Assembly (NCBI GenBank): GCA_040901765.1
Contig: JBBDYG010000109.1
Coordinates: 9,215 to 73,214, forward strand
DNA length: 64,000 nt
Source of the DNA: JBBDYG01 sp040901765
Lineage (GTDB): Bacteria; Planctomycetota; Planctomycetia; Pirellulales; Lacipirellulaceae
Direction: 5' to 3'
The notes under the pieces were generated by a model. The model saw only the letters and a program-made list of their open reading frames with translations, made no database searches and was not told where the DNA came from. Positions 1-8,823 of this stretch are shown one piece after another. The translations under genes and the position numbers were made by a program. The first letter of the stretch is position 1. Each line of letters opens with the position of its first letter.

Positions 1-150
1 ACCGCCGTCCGATTCGATGGCCTTCGTCCATGCCTTGTAAACTGGCGATACCATCAGTCGTAATCAGTCTTGGTTATTTCGCTATAGATTACGGTTAAAC
101 CGGCTCACGCAAATCAGCAGTCGTAAATCCGCAATCATCACAATTCCACC
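1..150. other. Intergenic, no gene seen
   Basis: This is the left edge of the window. I see no convincing reading frame. Around 106-140 there is AT-richer sequence with the motif GTAAATCCGCAATC, which resembles the CCGAAATCCGCATT repeats at 30830-30860 and may be a fragment of the same dispersed sequence. Confidence 0.4.
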
Positions 151-1440
151 CTACTCCCCAATCGCATACAGCGCATCAAACGTCCGCAGATACAGCATGC
201 CGTTGGAGACCACCGGCGACGCGGAGATTTCTTCTTCTATGTCGTTAATCGCCAGCACCTTAAATTCGCGGCCGGGGGCGACGACCATGATGTTGCCGTT
301 GCGGGAGGGGATGATGATCTTGCCGTCCACATAAACCGGCGAGGCGCGGTGGCGGGCGTCGATCGTGCGCTCGCGGTAGATTTCCTTGCCGGTCTTCGCG
401 TCGACGCAGGTCAGGAACCCGCGCTCGCCGACGAGGTAGACCAGCCCATCGAGAATCAGCGGCGACGATACGTCGGGCGTCCCTTGCGGCATGCGCCACA
501 GGAAGTAATCCGACTCGGTGATGTCGCCCGAACCGTCGGGCCGCACGCCGAGGACCGGGCCGTTCTTGGCGGTGGGGATCACGATCAGGTCTTCGCTGAT
601 GCCGGGCGAAGCGACCATGCGAAAGGTGTCGTGATAACCACCCGGCGCGGGTGGGTTCATGCCGCCGCAACGCCACAGTTCCTTGCCGTCGCCCAAGTCA
701 TACGCGATTGTGAAATCGCCGCCGTGCGTGAGCAGATACTCCAGATCGCCGAAGCGGTACAGAAATGGAGACGTGTAGGCGTGCTCGCATTCCATTTTGG
801 CGTTCGTCAATCGCTTCGACTGCCAAATTTCGTTGCCGGTCTTGGCGTCGAGGCAGACGATGCGGGCTTCTTCGGTTTCAGGATCGCCATCCCCGTGGAT
901 AAGCTGCAAGTAGAGCCGGCCGTTGTCGAGCACGGGGGTCGAGGCCATGCCGAACTGAATGTTGAGTGGGCCGTACTTTTCATTGATGTCGAGCCGCCAC
1001 ACAACCTTGCCGTCCATGTCGAAGCAGGCCAGGTCGCCGGTGCCCATGAAGCCGATGACCCGTTCGCCGTCGGTCGCGGGGGACGGCGAGGCGTAGTTGC
1101 CTTCGTCCTCGCGGACATTTTGACTTCCCTCGCCGATCGTCTCGCGCCACAGCTGCTTGCCGTCGGTCGAGATGCAAATCATATCGACTTTGGCCGCTTC
1201 GGTGGTTGTGAGGAAGATGCGGTCCTCCCACACCACGGGCGTCGCCCCGGCCGGCCCCGGAAGCGCCACGCGCCACACCACGTTCTTCTCGCGGCCCCAC
1301 TCGGTTGGTATTCCTTTCTCACTCGAAATGCCATCGCTCTGCGGCCCGCGCCATTGCGGCCAGTTCTCGGACCGTGCCGATTGCGGGGCAATGATTGCCA
1401 GCACGGCTAACCAGAAACGCATACATCGACGGCTATTCAT
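151..1440 (-). CDS. Exported PQQ-repeat beta-propeller protein
   Basis: A 429-residue protein that begins with a hydrophobic signal peptide (residues 1-23, ending near QSARSE), followed at once by WPQWRGPQSDG, the entry motif of planctomycete PQQ-like (BamB-type) beta-propellers. Repeated blades follow with the pattern V-W-x-L-D and G-x-x-x-C-x-D-x-x-T-G-K-E, including CLDAKTGNEIW and CVDAKTGKEIY. The upstream frame extends to 1581, but the ATG at 1440 sits directly before the signal peptide, so I use it. The fold usually serves as a periplasmic scaffold or as a quinoprotein. Dehydrogenase catalytic residues are not evident, so a binding or structural role is more likely. It stands alone in its orientation. 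Confidence 0.85.
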   Translation of the reverse strand: MNSRRCMRFWLAVLAIIAPQSARSENWPQWRGPQSDGISSEKGIPTEWGREKNVVWRVALPGPAGATPVVWEDRIFLTTTEAAKVDMICISTDGKQLWRETIGEGSQNVREDEGNYASPSPATDGERVIGFMGTGDLACFDMDGKVVWRLDINEKYGPLNIQFGMASTPVLDNGRLYLQLIHGDGDPETEEARIVCLDAKTGNEIWQSKRLTNAKMECEHAYTSPFLYRFGDLEYLLTHGGDFTIAYDLGDGKELWRCGGMNPPAPGGYHDTFRMVASPGISEDLIVIPTAKNGPVLGVRPDGSGDITESDYFLWRMPQGTPDVSSPLILDGLVYLVGERGFLTCVDAKTGKEIYRERTIDARHRASPVYVDGKIIIPSRNGNIMVVAPGREFKVLAINDIEEEISASPVVSNGMLYLRTFDALYAIGE

Positions 1441-1520
1441 CGCGCAACCTCGAATGGGGTTCGTGGGGACTTTGCTCGGTGGTTTTAGTCTGGCAAACGG
1501 AGCGTATGGGGTCAAGCAAC

Positions 1521-1593
1521 GTAGGTCAGGCTCTGCCTGACTTGAGTTAGGAGCAGCATCGCCGCTGCTCCTGTCAGGCACAGCCTGACCTAC
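1521..1593. repeat. REP-like inverted pair, GTAGGTCAGGC family
   Basis: The left unit at 1521-1541 starts GTAGGTCAGGC and closes its hairpin with GCCTGAC. The right unit at 1573-1593 is the same sequence in inverse orientation and ends CCTGACCTAC. Between them AGGAGCAGC and GCTGCTCCT form a further hairpin. The same paired layout recurs at 4216-4300 and 40736-40817. Confidence 0.8.
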
Positions 1594-1645
1594 AGCGGTT
1601 GTGTTAGAATAAAGGCTTCACCTTGGCCCATCGCGGCAATCGTTC

Positions 1646-3295
1646 ATGCGAATTACTTCCATTCCACAACTCTACCGCCACGTGAACCGCTGGCGGGAGA
1701 TTCTGTCGACCTTGAGCAAGTACGGCCTAGCCGATTGGCTCAGCCGGTTCGACATCCCGCTCGCCCGGGGCCTGCTGAAGAACCGCGATGGCGAGGTTCT
1801 CTCCCGGCTTAGCCGCGAGGCCCGCATCCGCCTGGCACTCGAAGAGCTTGGCCCGACGTTTATCAAGCTGGGCCAAATCCTCAGCACGCGGCCCGACCAG
1901 GTGGGCATCGAGCTAGCCACGGAACTCTCAAAGCTCCAGTGCGATGTGCCCGCCGATAGCGCGGAGCTGATCGAGCGGACCATCGAAAGCGAACTGGGCC
2001 AGCCGGCGGCAAAGCTTTTTGCGACGTTTGAAATGCAACCGGTTGCCTCTGCGTCGATCGGGCAGGTGCATCGCGCCACGCTCTTCACCGGCGAGGCGGT
2101 CGCTGTGAAAGTGCAACATGCGAATATCGAATCGCGGGTGCGAATCGATCTCGATATTCTCAAAGGCCTGGCGCTGCTCGCCGAGCGGTTGCCGGAATTG
2201 CAGCCCTATCGTCCACAGGCGATGGCGGCCGAGTTTCAGCGGATGCTGCGCCGCGAGCTTGACTTCGCGCGCGAACAGCGTCATCTCAGGCAGTTCGCCC
2301 GCAACTTCGCCGGCGACCGCCGCATCCACGTGCCGCGGTGTCATCCCGAGCTTTCCACCGCCCGCGTGCTGACGCTCGAGTGGCTCGACGGCATTAAGCT
2401 ATGCGACTCGGCGCTGCCGCAAAATGGGCAACTCGATCGGGCGGCCATCGCCCGCAACGGCGCCGACTTATACCTGGAAATGATCTTTCGCCACGGGTTA
2501 TATCACGCCGATCCCCACCCAGGAAACCTGCTGCTGATGCCGCAAGATACGATTGGTTTGCTCGATTTCGGCATGGTAGGCCGCCTCGATGTCACGCTGC
2601 AAGAAGAAATCGAAGACATGCTGATGGCAATCGTCGCAAAGGACGCGCAGCAACTGACTAACTTGGTAATGCGGCTGGGCGCGATTCCGCCGGGGCTAGA
2701 TGAGCCGCTGCTGTCGGCCGACCTGACCGACTTCGTCGATCACTACGGCAATCAGCCGATGGACGAATTCGATCTGGCCGGTGCGCTTACCGAGTTCATC
2801 GAGATTACGCGGCGGTATCATATTGTGCTGCCCGGCTCGCTGGCGATGCTGCTCAAGGTGCTAGTGATGCTCGAAGGGACGGCGAAGCGCTTGCAGCCCA
2901 ACTTCTCGCTCATGGAGTTGATTGAACCCTATCGCAAAGGGATGGTGGCCCGGCGGATGTCGCCCCTTCGGCAGACGAAAAAGCTGCTGCGCATTTACGG
3001 GGAGATGGAGCAGCTTGCCGAAATCCTCCCCCGCCGCCTGCGCGACATCTTAAGCCAAGTGCAGTCGGGCAAGTTCGACGTGCATCTCGACCATCGTGGT
3101 CTGGAACCATCTGTCAACCGGCTGGTTTGGGGTATGCTGACCAGTGCATTAATTTTGGGATCGACGCTATTGTTAAGCCACAACGTCTGGCCGGTTCGCG
3201 GCGTCTCGTTGCCGGGGGCGATCGGGATCGTGCTAAGCGGGCTGCTCGGCCTGCGGCTGATGTGGGCCATCAACAAGTCGGGGCATCTCGACTAG
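1646..3295 (+). CDS. ubiB: ABC1/UbiB-family atypical kinase (AarF-like)
   Basis: A 549-residue protein with the complete set of UbiB signatures: KLGQ at residues 74-77, an alanine-rich nucleotide loop in the stretch VASASIGQVHRA, an invariant lysine in AVKVQ, HADPHPGN in the catalytic loop, and DFG in LLDFGMVGRL. Two hydrophobic segments close the protein (about residues 490-540), the usual membrane anchor of this family. Members support quinone biosynthesis or lipid homeostasis as ATPases bound to the inner membrane. The length matches typical UbiB proteins. No ubiquinone or menaquinone gene lies nearby, so the exact pathway is not shown by context, and the symbol denotes the family. Confidence 0.9.
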   Translation: MRITSIPQLYRHVNRWREILSTLSKYGLADWLSRFDIPLARGLLKNRDGEVLSRLSREARIRLALEELGPTFIKLGQILSTRPDQVGIELATELSKLQCDVPADSAELIERTIESELGQPAAKLFATFEMQPVASASIGQVHRATLFTGEAVAVKVQHANIESRVRIDLDILKGLALLAERLPELQPYRPQAMAAEFQRMLRRELDFAREQRHLRQFARNFAGDRRIHVPRCHPELSTARVLTLEWLDGIKLCDSALPQNGQLDRAAIARNGADLYLEMIFRHGLYHADPHPGNLLLMPQDTIGLLDFGMVGRLDVTLQEEIEDMLMAIVAKDAQQLTNLVMRLGAIPPGLDEPLLSADLTDFVDHYGNQPMDEFDLAGALTEFIEITRRYHIVLPGSLAMLLKVLVMLEGTAKRLQPNFSLMELIEPYRKGMVARRMSPLRQTKKLLRIYGEMEQLAEILPRRLRDILSQVQSGKFDVHLDHRGLEPSVNRLVWGMLTSALILGSTLLLSHNVWPVRGVSLPGAIGIVLSGLLGLRLMWAINKSGHLD

Positions 3296-3318
3296 ACACG
3301 GACGCGCCAAAAAAATGG

Positions 3319-3452
3319 AACCACAACGGCACGAAGGACACAACGAAGTCAATTGAAGTAGAATTAGCCGAAAAACCTCTCTATATGAGGCGTAGTTCAG
3401 GAACCCACTCAACGAAGTCTTCTTACGTTGTGCCCGTTGTGTCGTCGTGGTT
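3319..3452. repeat. Imperfect inverted repeat, AACCAC-ACGAAG family
   Basis: The left arm begins AACCACAACGGCACGAAGG at 3319. The right arm at about 3418-3452 reads, on the opposite strand, AACCACGACGACACAACGG. The arms are built from short degenerate units of about nine bases (GGCACGAAG, GGACACAAC). A second locus of the same family lies at 15995-16068. The element fills the gap between the ubiB stop codon and the small gene ending at 3451. Confidence 0.65.
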
Positions 3453-3636
3453 ATCCTTGGGCCGAGGCATTCGCCGCCGCGGATCCGATGATCGGTTTGC
3501 CGCGTTCCGTGGGCATCAGTTCGGCCAGAGCCGCGAGAATCCGCTCGTTCAGATCTTCCAGCCGCGTAAGCAACTCGTCATGTCGAGCGTCAAGCTGGGC
3601 AAGTAGTTCTTGGGGGGAGCGGCTGACGGCGGCCAC
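3451..3636 (-). CDS. Small coiled-coil protein, unknown function
   Basis: A 61-residue reading frame with a GTG start at 3636. AGGAG lies nine bases upstream (3646-3650), which supports real translation. Residues 8-42 are rich in Leu, Glu, Asp and Arg with heptad spacing (ELLAQLDARHDELLTRLEDL), so a short coiled coil is likely. The remainder is Ala-rich and polar, with no signal peptide or metal motif. I do not recognise a named family. It lies between ubiB and rpsU but reads in the opposite direction from both, so context gives no clue to its job. A spurious frame cannot be excluded. Confidence 0.5.
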   Translation of the reverse strand: MAAVSRSPQELLAQLDARHDELLTRLEDLNERILAALAELMPTERGKPIIGSAAANASAQG

Positions 3637-3835
3637 GGGCGGCGTCTCCTGGCAGGGGCGGGTCCATCCCAGGAATCGGACGACACAGGCATCGCACGGT
3701 ATGCCAAACGGGCCGATTTTTGCTGCCAGAGCTTGGCTGACGGCTGAGCTTTCGGGGGAGTGAAAACGGGACGGTTTTGCCGGTTCTGCCGACGGAATTC
3801 ACTGCCAACAATTCTCCCGGTCGAAAAACTACCGC

Positions 3836-3865
3836 TGGACAAGCACCCCCGCTTTCAACTATGAT
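3836..3865 (+). promoter_or_regulatory. Sigma-70-like promoter for rpsU
   Basis: TGGACA (3836-3841) and TATGAT (3860-3865) are separated by 18 bases. Each box differs from consensus at one position. The site faces rpsU and would give a leader of about 80 bases. Confidence 0.5.
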
Positions 3866-3953
3866 TCGAGGTTACGCTATCACCGCTTTGCCGCGATAAC
3901 CGGCGCAGGCGGTCCCCAATCCGTCCAATTCACAAGGGAGACGATTCGTACCG

Positions 3954-4151
3954 GTGGTTAAGCTCACACTTCGCGACAGAGAATCGGCCCAAGAGGCCGT
4001 CCGACGGTTCCGCAAATTGGTCGAACGCAGCGGCATCAAAAAAGAGATGCGCGTACGGGAGTTCTACGAGAAGCCAAGCGAAGTCCGCCGGCGAGCGCGG
4101 TTGCGCGCCCAACGTCGCGTACGGCGCGACCGGCTGATGGGATTAATTTAG
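3954..4151 (+). CDS. rpsU: 30S ribosomal protein S21
   Basis: A 65-residue basic protein with the S21 pattern: the N-terminal strand VKLTLRDRESAQEAVRRF, the central FRKLVERSGI, and a C-terminal Arg-rich helix (RRRARLRAQRRVRR). S21 binds the 30S platform near the anti-Shine-Dalgarno end of 16S rRNA and assists initiation. The start is GTG, with GGAG about 13 bases upstream. The gene is monocistronic. A sigma-70-like promoter lies about 90 bases upstream and terminator hairpins lie just downstream. The length is usual for bacterial S21. Confidence 0.95.
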   Translation: MVKLTLRDRESAQEAVRRFRKLVERSGIKKEMRVREFYEKPSEVRRRARLRAQRRVRRDRLMGLI

Positions 4152-4173
4152 TCGCCGTTCACCCGCAGTTAAC

Positions 4174-4206
4174 AAAAAAAGGCCAGTCCCGGGGTAGGGA
4201 CTGGCC
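4174..4206 (-). terminator. Rho-independent terminator for the porin gene
   Basis: GGCCAGTCCC (4181-4190) pairs with GGGACTGGCC (4197-4206) around a six-base loop. Read leftward, the stem is followed by seven T residues (4180-4174). It ends the leftward porin transcript. Read rightward there is only a weak U-rich tail. Confidence 0.8.
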
Positions 4207-4215
4207 TTCGTCTTG

Positions 4216-4300
4216 GTAGGTCAGGCTTTGCCTGACTTTTTTTGAGAGTCAGGCTATCCTGCCTGAGTTAGCCGATCGTGTCAGGCTTAGCCTGACCTAC
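4216..4300. repeat. REP-like inverted pair, also rpsU terminator
   Basis: This is a second copy of the GTAGGTCAGGC family. The left unit is at 4216-4236 and the inverse unit at 4280-4300 ends CCTGACCTAC. A degenerate third unit lies at about 4248-4266. The left unit forms a seven-pair hairpin (GTCAGGC/GCCTGAC, loop TTT) directly followed by seven T residues at 4237-4243, so it can act as the rho-independent terminator of rpsU. Confidence 0.75.
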
Positions 4301-4302
4301 AG

Positions 4303-5496
4303 CTAGAACGCCGATTCCAATCGGACGAACCAGCCGTCGAAGCCCATGATGTTGGCGTCGTCGTAGGCCAACTCCACAGGGAACAGGTACTGATCTCGCC
4401 CCCCCAAGTCGTGCCATGCGGCCAACAAATAGCCAGCGCTCACCTGGGTGTTGCAGGTGATCGACGCGGTGAGGCCCGCTTCGATTTCGGTCACTGGCAC
4501 CAGGTGGTGGCAACTAATCGTCTGCCGCGCCACGTCCGGTAGGCCGGTAACTTCCTGCTCCGCGCTATTGTCGATATCGCCGAGCAAGAGCGAGAGGTCG
4601 CCCTTCAGGTAGCCGCTGACGACGCCGTTTCGTCCCAGGTACCGCCGGCCAAGAAGGCCCATCCGCCCGCCAACGCCGTCGAATGTGCTCCGAGTACGGC
4701 CAGTCCGCAGTTGGTTGCCTTGAGCATCGTGCGAAAAGTAGTCGGTCGAATAATCGAAGTCGGCATATCGAAACGCCGCCGTCCAGGTGAGATCCCAAGC
4801 CGGGCACCAGCAGGGGTTGCAAGGGTCGCAGCCCCCCATCGGCGATCCCAGCGGAATCGTCTTGGAAAATCCTACGTCGTAAGAATCCAAGCTGACGTTC
4901 GAGCGGCCGCTGACACTCTGGCCGGGAACTACCGCGATCACTTCGAGCGGAGCCAGATATTGCTGCGTTGAAGTGGCGGCGGGACTTTGGGCCGAACTGC
5001 CGCTATCGAAGTTGGTATATGTAAAGCGAATTTCCTCCCCGCAATTGCACAGGCGATAACCACCGTAGAGACGATAGGCGCCGTCGTGACTGAAATCGAA
5101 CTGCGTGAAGACATCTTCAAAGGTGTCCGAATCGCGGCAGAGAAAGGCGATCGACTCGCTCGGATTGGCGCGAATCTGCATGTACTCGCCGCCGATAAAG
5201 AACTGGCCGCAACGGCCATTGCTGCCGCACATGTCGCCGCAGCCGACTTCATCGCAGCAGCCCAGATCGCAGCCACAATCAAGGCCGCAACCCTCGGCGT
5301 TGCTACAGGCGGTGAGCTGAATGTCATCCGCCAGCTCGCCGAACGCGGCGGCGTGCTGCGGTTGGCCCGCGCCCCCTGTGTAGAGGGCCTGCTGTGGACC
5401 GTTGACGGTGCCCGATTGGACTTGAGCGCATGCGCCCTGGACGCTGAGCGTGAGGCAGGCCGCGAGCGCAGCCCCAGCGCGAAGACTGAGTCTCAT
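4303..5496 (-). CDS. Lpg1974-type outer-membrane porin, Cys-rich
   Basis: A 397-residue protein with a signal peptide (residues 1-24, ending GACAQ), then a Cys/Gly-rich stretch at about 63-98 with more than ten cysteines, then amphipathic beta strands to the terminal Phe. The end, GFDGWFVRLESAF, fits the strand-plus-Phe signal of beta-barrel proteins. Planctomycetes encode many such proteins, annotated as Lpg1974-family pore-forming outer-membrane proteins. The Cys-rich segment may be disulfide-bonded in the periplasm or wall. SD sequence AGGGGGG precedes the ATG. The gene converges on rpsU, from which it is separated by terminators. Confidence 0.8.
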   Translation of the reverse strand: MRLSLRAGAALAACLTLSVQGACAQVQSGTVNGPQQALYTGGAGQPQHAAAFGELADDIQLTACSNAEGCGLDCGCDLGCCDEVGCGDMCGSNGRCGQFFIGGEYMQIRANPSESIAFLCRDSDTFEDVFTQFDFSHDGAYRLYGGYRLCNCGEEIRFTYTNFDSGSSAQSPAATSTQQYLAPLEVIAVVPGQSVSGRSNVSLDSYDVGFSKTIPLGSPMGGCDPCNPCWCPAWDLTWTAAFRYADFDYSTDYFSHDAQGNQLRTGRTRSTFDGVGGRMGLLGRRYLGRNGVVSGYLKGDLSLLLGDIDNSAEQEVTGLPDVARQTISCHHLVPVTEIEAGLTASITCNTQVSAGYLLAAWHDLGGRDQYLFPVELAYDDANIMGFDGWFVRLESAF

Positions 5497-6124
5497 CTAA
5501 AATCCCCCCTTGATAGAAAACGCGGCCCGCAGGCCGTGCAAGCAATTTCCCTGCGTGTCCGCTGCGAGAGAGCTTCGGCTCCCCAATTCCCCTTGCCGGA
5601 GCGGGCGGCGCGCAATCGCGGCGGCCCTACAACCGCCAGGTTATTCCCAATGATCGGTATCGCTAGAAAGCCTACTTTGCTCTTTTTCCCTACAAAGGGC
5701 AAAGCCGGCATGTTGGGAACCACCGGCAGCACAGCTACGACCGCAATATCCGGCCCGAGCGGAGCAATCCGTCCGGGGCGACCGAGCTAGCATTGTCAAA
5801 AAAACAGCGGCGGCATCCGATTGCCGCCGCTGTCGGTTCACTTCCGCCCTTTGCGACAACTACCCGTATCGCAAAGGGCGATGAACGAATGAACTTTTTA
5901 TGGTTTCTGACGTGCCCGATGTACGCCCTTCGCGACTCTTTCCGCAAGCGGCGATCCGACGGCGGCGGCAGCGCGTTGTTGGCCGAGCACAGCCGCGTAC
6001 TGAATCGCCCAAGCGGCATGGATCGCTCGCGAATTCATCGAGCACGCATCCGGACGCCTGAATCCGCACACGCATGCCATCACCCCCCCAAACCGACTCT
6101 CGTAATCGTGGAACCAAAATCTCT
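5497..6124. other. Intergenic, promoter side of the porin gene
   Basis: No convincing gene lies in these 628 bases. The open frames here are short, Arg-rich and on both strands, as expected from GC-rich noncoding DNA. The stretch holds the porin leader and one strong hairpin (5798-5833). The 290 bases between that hairpin and 6125 could be the 3' untranslated tail of the leftward PEP-CTERM gene. Confidence 0.5.
5798..5833 (-). terminator. Rho-independent terminator, leftward
   Basis: ACAGCGGCGGCA (5804-5815) pairs perfectly over 12 bases with TGCCGCCGCTGT (5822-5833) around a six-base loop. Read leftward, seven T residues follow (5804-5798). It most likely ends the transcript of the gene at 6125-6946. 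Confidence 0.75.
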
Positions 6125-6946
6125 TCATCGACTCCAACGGCGCGCCCGCAAGAGCAGCGCTAAGCCCCCCAGGCTCATCAGGGCGATGCTGTTCGGCTCG
6201 GGGATGACATTCGTTTCTGTGGCCGCGAAATTGAAGACATCGACCCCTTCCATCGGTCCGTACGGACGAATGATGTTGTTGAAAAAGTTATTGAAGGGCG
6301 TCGTGTAATCGGGAAGCGTCCCGGAAGCTTCTGCCGTCATATCGCCTTCCTTGAAGATCGCAGTCACTACCGAGTTGCTAAGGTCGGTGTCCCCGCCGAG
6401 GCTCGGTGATTGGAAGAACACCAATCGGTAATCCTGATGCGGAAACAGTCCATCGGGGTTACCGGCATCGACATCGATGTCGACCCGGAACCGGACGGTC
6501 TCCCCTTTGGCCAATCCCCCGTCGAGAATTAGCACTTTGAGTAAATTGCCGTTGTCTTCCGTGCTGCCCTGCAAATCGAACCCAGGGGTCGAAGTTCCCA
6601 ACTGAATGAAGCCGGGGAGCTTGGCATTGGAAAAATTAAATCTCGTGTCGCCGATCGTCATTCTGAATTCGGTGATCGGCACATTGTCTACGGAGTTGTT
6701 CGTCAACTCCAAGAACGGCATGTTTTGTTCGGCAATTCGCAGCATGGGGTCGTCCCAAATCGAATACTTCATGACCATCATGTCGCCGGGGTTCTCAAGC
6801 ACCATTTCTTTGGACGACAGGTTGAGCACAAAGCCGACATCCTCGATAGCGGCTTGTGCGGCGGGAGGTACCAGCGCGAGGCAGATTAAACACAGCAATA
6901 AGATCGGGGCTCGAGTCAACGAGCGAACATTTCGAAGTCGCAACAT
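6125..6946 (-). CDS. PEP-CTERM-anchored exported protein
   Basis: A 273-residue protein with an N-terminal signal peptide (residues 10-33, ending AAQAA) and a textbook C-terminal PEP-CTERM tail: VIPEP, a hydrophobic helix (SIALMSLGGLALLL), then RARRWSR. Exosortase normally recognises this tail and cuts or anchors the protein at the envelope. The body is rich in beta-type sequence without catalytic motifs I recognise. No exosortase gene lies in this window, so the sorting enzyme must be encoded elsewhere. The gene stands alone, and a strong hairpin terminator lies about 290 bases downstream. Confidence 0.85.
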   Translation of the reverse strand: MLRLRNVRSLTRAPILLLCLICLALVPPAAQAAIEDVGFVLNLSSKEMVLENPGDMMVMKYSIWDDPMLRIAEQNMPFLELTNNSVDNVPITEFRMTIGDTRFNFSNAKLPGFIQLGTSTPGFDLQGSTEDNGNLLKVLILDGGLAKGETVRFRVDIDVDAGNPDGLFPHQDYRLVFFQSPSLGGDTDLSNSVVTAIFKEGDMTAEASGTLPDYTTPFNNFFNNIIRPYGPMEGVDVFNFAATETNVIPEPNSIALMSLGGLALLLRARRWSR

Positions 6947-7969
6947 GGTGGGTCGTTATCTCCGTCAAAACACCGCGCATCAGGACTGCTTGCAGGCTTC
7001 GTGCAGTACCGAGCGCAGTGATGCAAATGGGTAGTTCGCCGCGCACGGGCAACGCTCCAACGTTTACTCACGCGCGGCACAGGCTGACACGACCGCTCGA
7101 AGCGATCGCGTCCAAATGGACGCCAATGCTTTACCGCCTGCTTCAGCGGCAAAACTTGGACAGCACCAGAGTCGGCGGGCGGAGAAGTCGATTCCTCGCG
7201 TTGCAAGCATCGTCGGCGCACGGCGAAGCAGTTTTCGCGCGCGGCTGCGCAGGCAGAAATCGGCCAGCGCTCGACGATGACAGTCCCGAAGACAACCGAG
7301 AGACCAGCCGCACGAACTATCGCGCACCTTCCTAGGCGCCGAAGTTCGCTGCGCGCAGCACGACACGGGTCGGGCGATTGCGGATAACGCCCGGCTGCTG
7401 ACGCCGCAAAACAAGCCGTTTTGGCTCGCGATGCACGGCGCAACCGTGGCGGCTAACACCTCGGGTGTGAGCAAATCCCCTAGATGCCAACTGAAACCGC
7501 AATCAACTCTCGAATGTCGGACGGGCAGCAGGGCGAATAACTCGCCGCCGCCGAATTGACATTCATGAGGTCCGGCTCCAGTTGGAAATAACCCAGTTTG
7601 AAACTAGGGCGGGGTTGAAACAGAAATCGGTACCGATTCCCAACGGAACGGTACTTTCGTCCCCTTGAGAATAAACGGACGCGTAGGGTCTGTCAACGAG
7701 ATTTCGTAAAAAGATGCGAATTTTCGGTCGAAAGTTAAGTTTGCCGGCGGTATTCGCCGCTGGAGGGAAGCTTCTGCCGCGCGTCGATTGCCCAGTCCCG
7801 TCAGCGCCCGAACAATCCTCAAGCTCCTCCCAATCGTTACCGATATGTAACTGACAGACACACGGCGGTGCCGCGCGCACCCGCTAGGGTGCCGGGGCGT
7901 TGTCATTCGACGGAATCGGCGGGCGACCTACTCTCCCCGCTCGGATGTCAGCACGCTCGCATTACGCAC
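6947..7969. other. One kilobase without a supported gene
   Basis: Open frames here (for example 7064-7474 and 7563-7906 on the minus strand, 6856-7335 on the plus strand) overlap one another, are Arg/Ser/Ala-rich, lack Shine-Dalgarno sequences and match no family I know. I found no tRNA-like cloverleaf or tandem repeat. The stretch must contain the promoters of two divergent units, but no convincing -35/-10 pair was located. Confidence 0.4.
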
Positions 7970-7979
7970 AGGAGTCCAC

Positions 7980-8816
7980 GTGCCGACCGAAGCGCCTGCA
8001 ATCGATTCACGAACGAAGCCCACATCGGCGGTTACGCCGGGACTTGGACCGCTGCCGGTGCTGGCTAGAATTCCGTGGGTAATCGGCGACTCTGCGAACG
8101 TTGGCACTGCGACCGCGATAGCCGCGCCGAATGCGCCGCCGCTCACGCATTTTGAGTACCTGATGGGCGAGTTCGGCTTCGACTGCGACGCGGCGCCGCC
8201 GCTGCCATGTCCCGTAGTCGCCGCGCCCGCGCCTCCGTCGGCGACTCCACTTTGGCAGCACGCTGCGCCGCCATCGCCGCGGACCACTTTAGCAGCACAG
8301 CGGCTCGGGCGGCACGGCTGGGCGGAAATAGTCTTACGAATCGATGCGGCCATCGAACCCTACACTCGGGCCATCGTGCTGTTGGTGTTGATGGCCGTGG
8401 CCGCGTTTACGGTGCTGTTGTTGCGGTCATCGGAGGATCCGGCGCCAACGCAATTGAATGTGCCACTGGTGCAGGTTGAGGGGGTATCGCCATCGGCCTC
8501 CGCGACCCAACCCAAAACGGTCGGCCAGCCGAAGCAAGAAGCAAAACGGCCCAACCCAAGTCGCGACACACAAGCAAAAAGCCTGACGGCCGAAGGCCCG
8601 GCGGGCGGGCGCTCCGCCAGTTCGCCGCCGATAGCAACGCTGAGCAACGATATTCAGCCCGCTTCGCCGGAAGCAATCGCGGACACGGTACCTTATCCAT
8701 CGACCTTTTTGCCGGCTTCGACCAGTGTCGGGTCGTCGACGCATCATCCAGCGGACGAGTCGCCGCAGGAAGCGCGCCAACGAGGCCAAGTGGCGCCAAT
8801 CCACCCGTACAAGTGA
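7980..8816 (+). CDS. Pro/Ala-rich single-pass membrane protein
   Basis: A 278-residue protein with a GTG start. AGGAG at 7970-7974 lies five bases upstream and decides the start. Residues 1-110 are Ala/Pro-rich with low complexity. One clear transmembrane helix follows at about 130-147 (AIVLLVLMAVAAFTVLLL), then a long Pro/Ser/Gln-rich tail, probably unstructured. No catalytic motif is visible. It is the first of three rightward genes, followed after seven bases by a CpsD-like ATPase and then an ExeA-like ATPase. By analogy with exopolysaccharide or secretion loci it could be the membrane partner of these ATPases. That role is inferred from order alone. Confidence 0.65.
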   Translation: MPTEAPAIDSRTKPTSAVTPGLGPLPVLARIPWVIGDSANVGTATAIAAPNAPPLTHFEYLMGEFGFDCDAAPPLPCPVVAAPAPPSATPLWQHAAPPSPRTTLAAQRLGRHGWAEIVLRIDAAIEPYTRAIVLLVLMAVAAFTVLLLRSSEDPAPTQLNVPLVQVEGVSPSASATQPKTVGQPKQEAKRPNPSRDTQAKSLTAEGPAGGRSASSPPIATLSNDIQPASPEAIADTVPYPSTFLPASTSVGSSTHHPADESPQEARQRGQVAPIHPYK

Positions 8817-8823
8817 CCGCCCC

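Noticed and set aside
349..1410. Long plus-strand frame opposite the PQQ protein
   Set aside because: It lies entirely antisense to a strongly supported exported propeller gene and has no motif or Shine-Dalgarno sequence.
5793..6308. 171-codon plus-strand frame
   Set aside because: It overlaps the end of the PEP-CTERM gene, contains the terminator hairpin, and shows no family motifs.
7563..7906. Two overlapping minus-strand frames of about 100 codons
   Set aside because: No Shine-Dalgarno sequence, no motif, and two frames compete in the same DNA. Neither can be supported.
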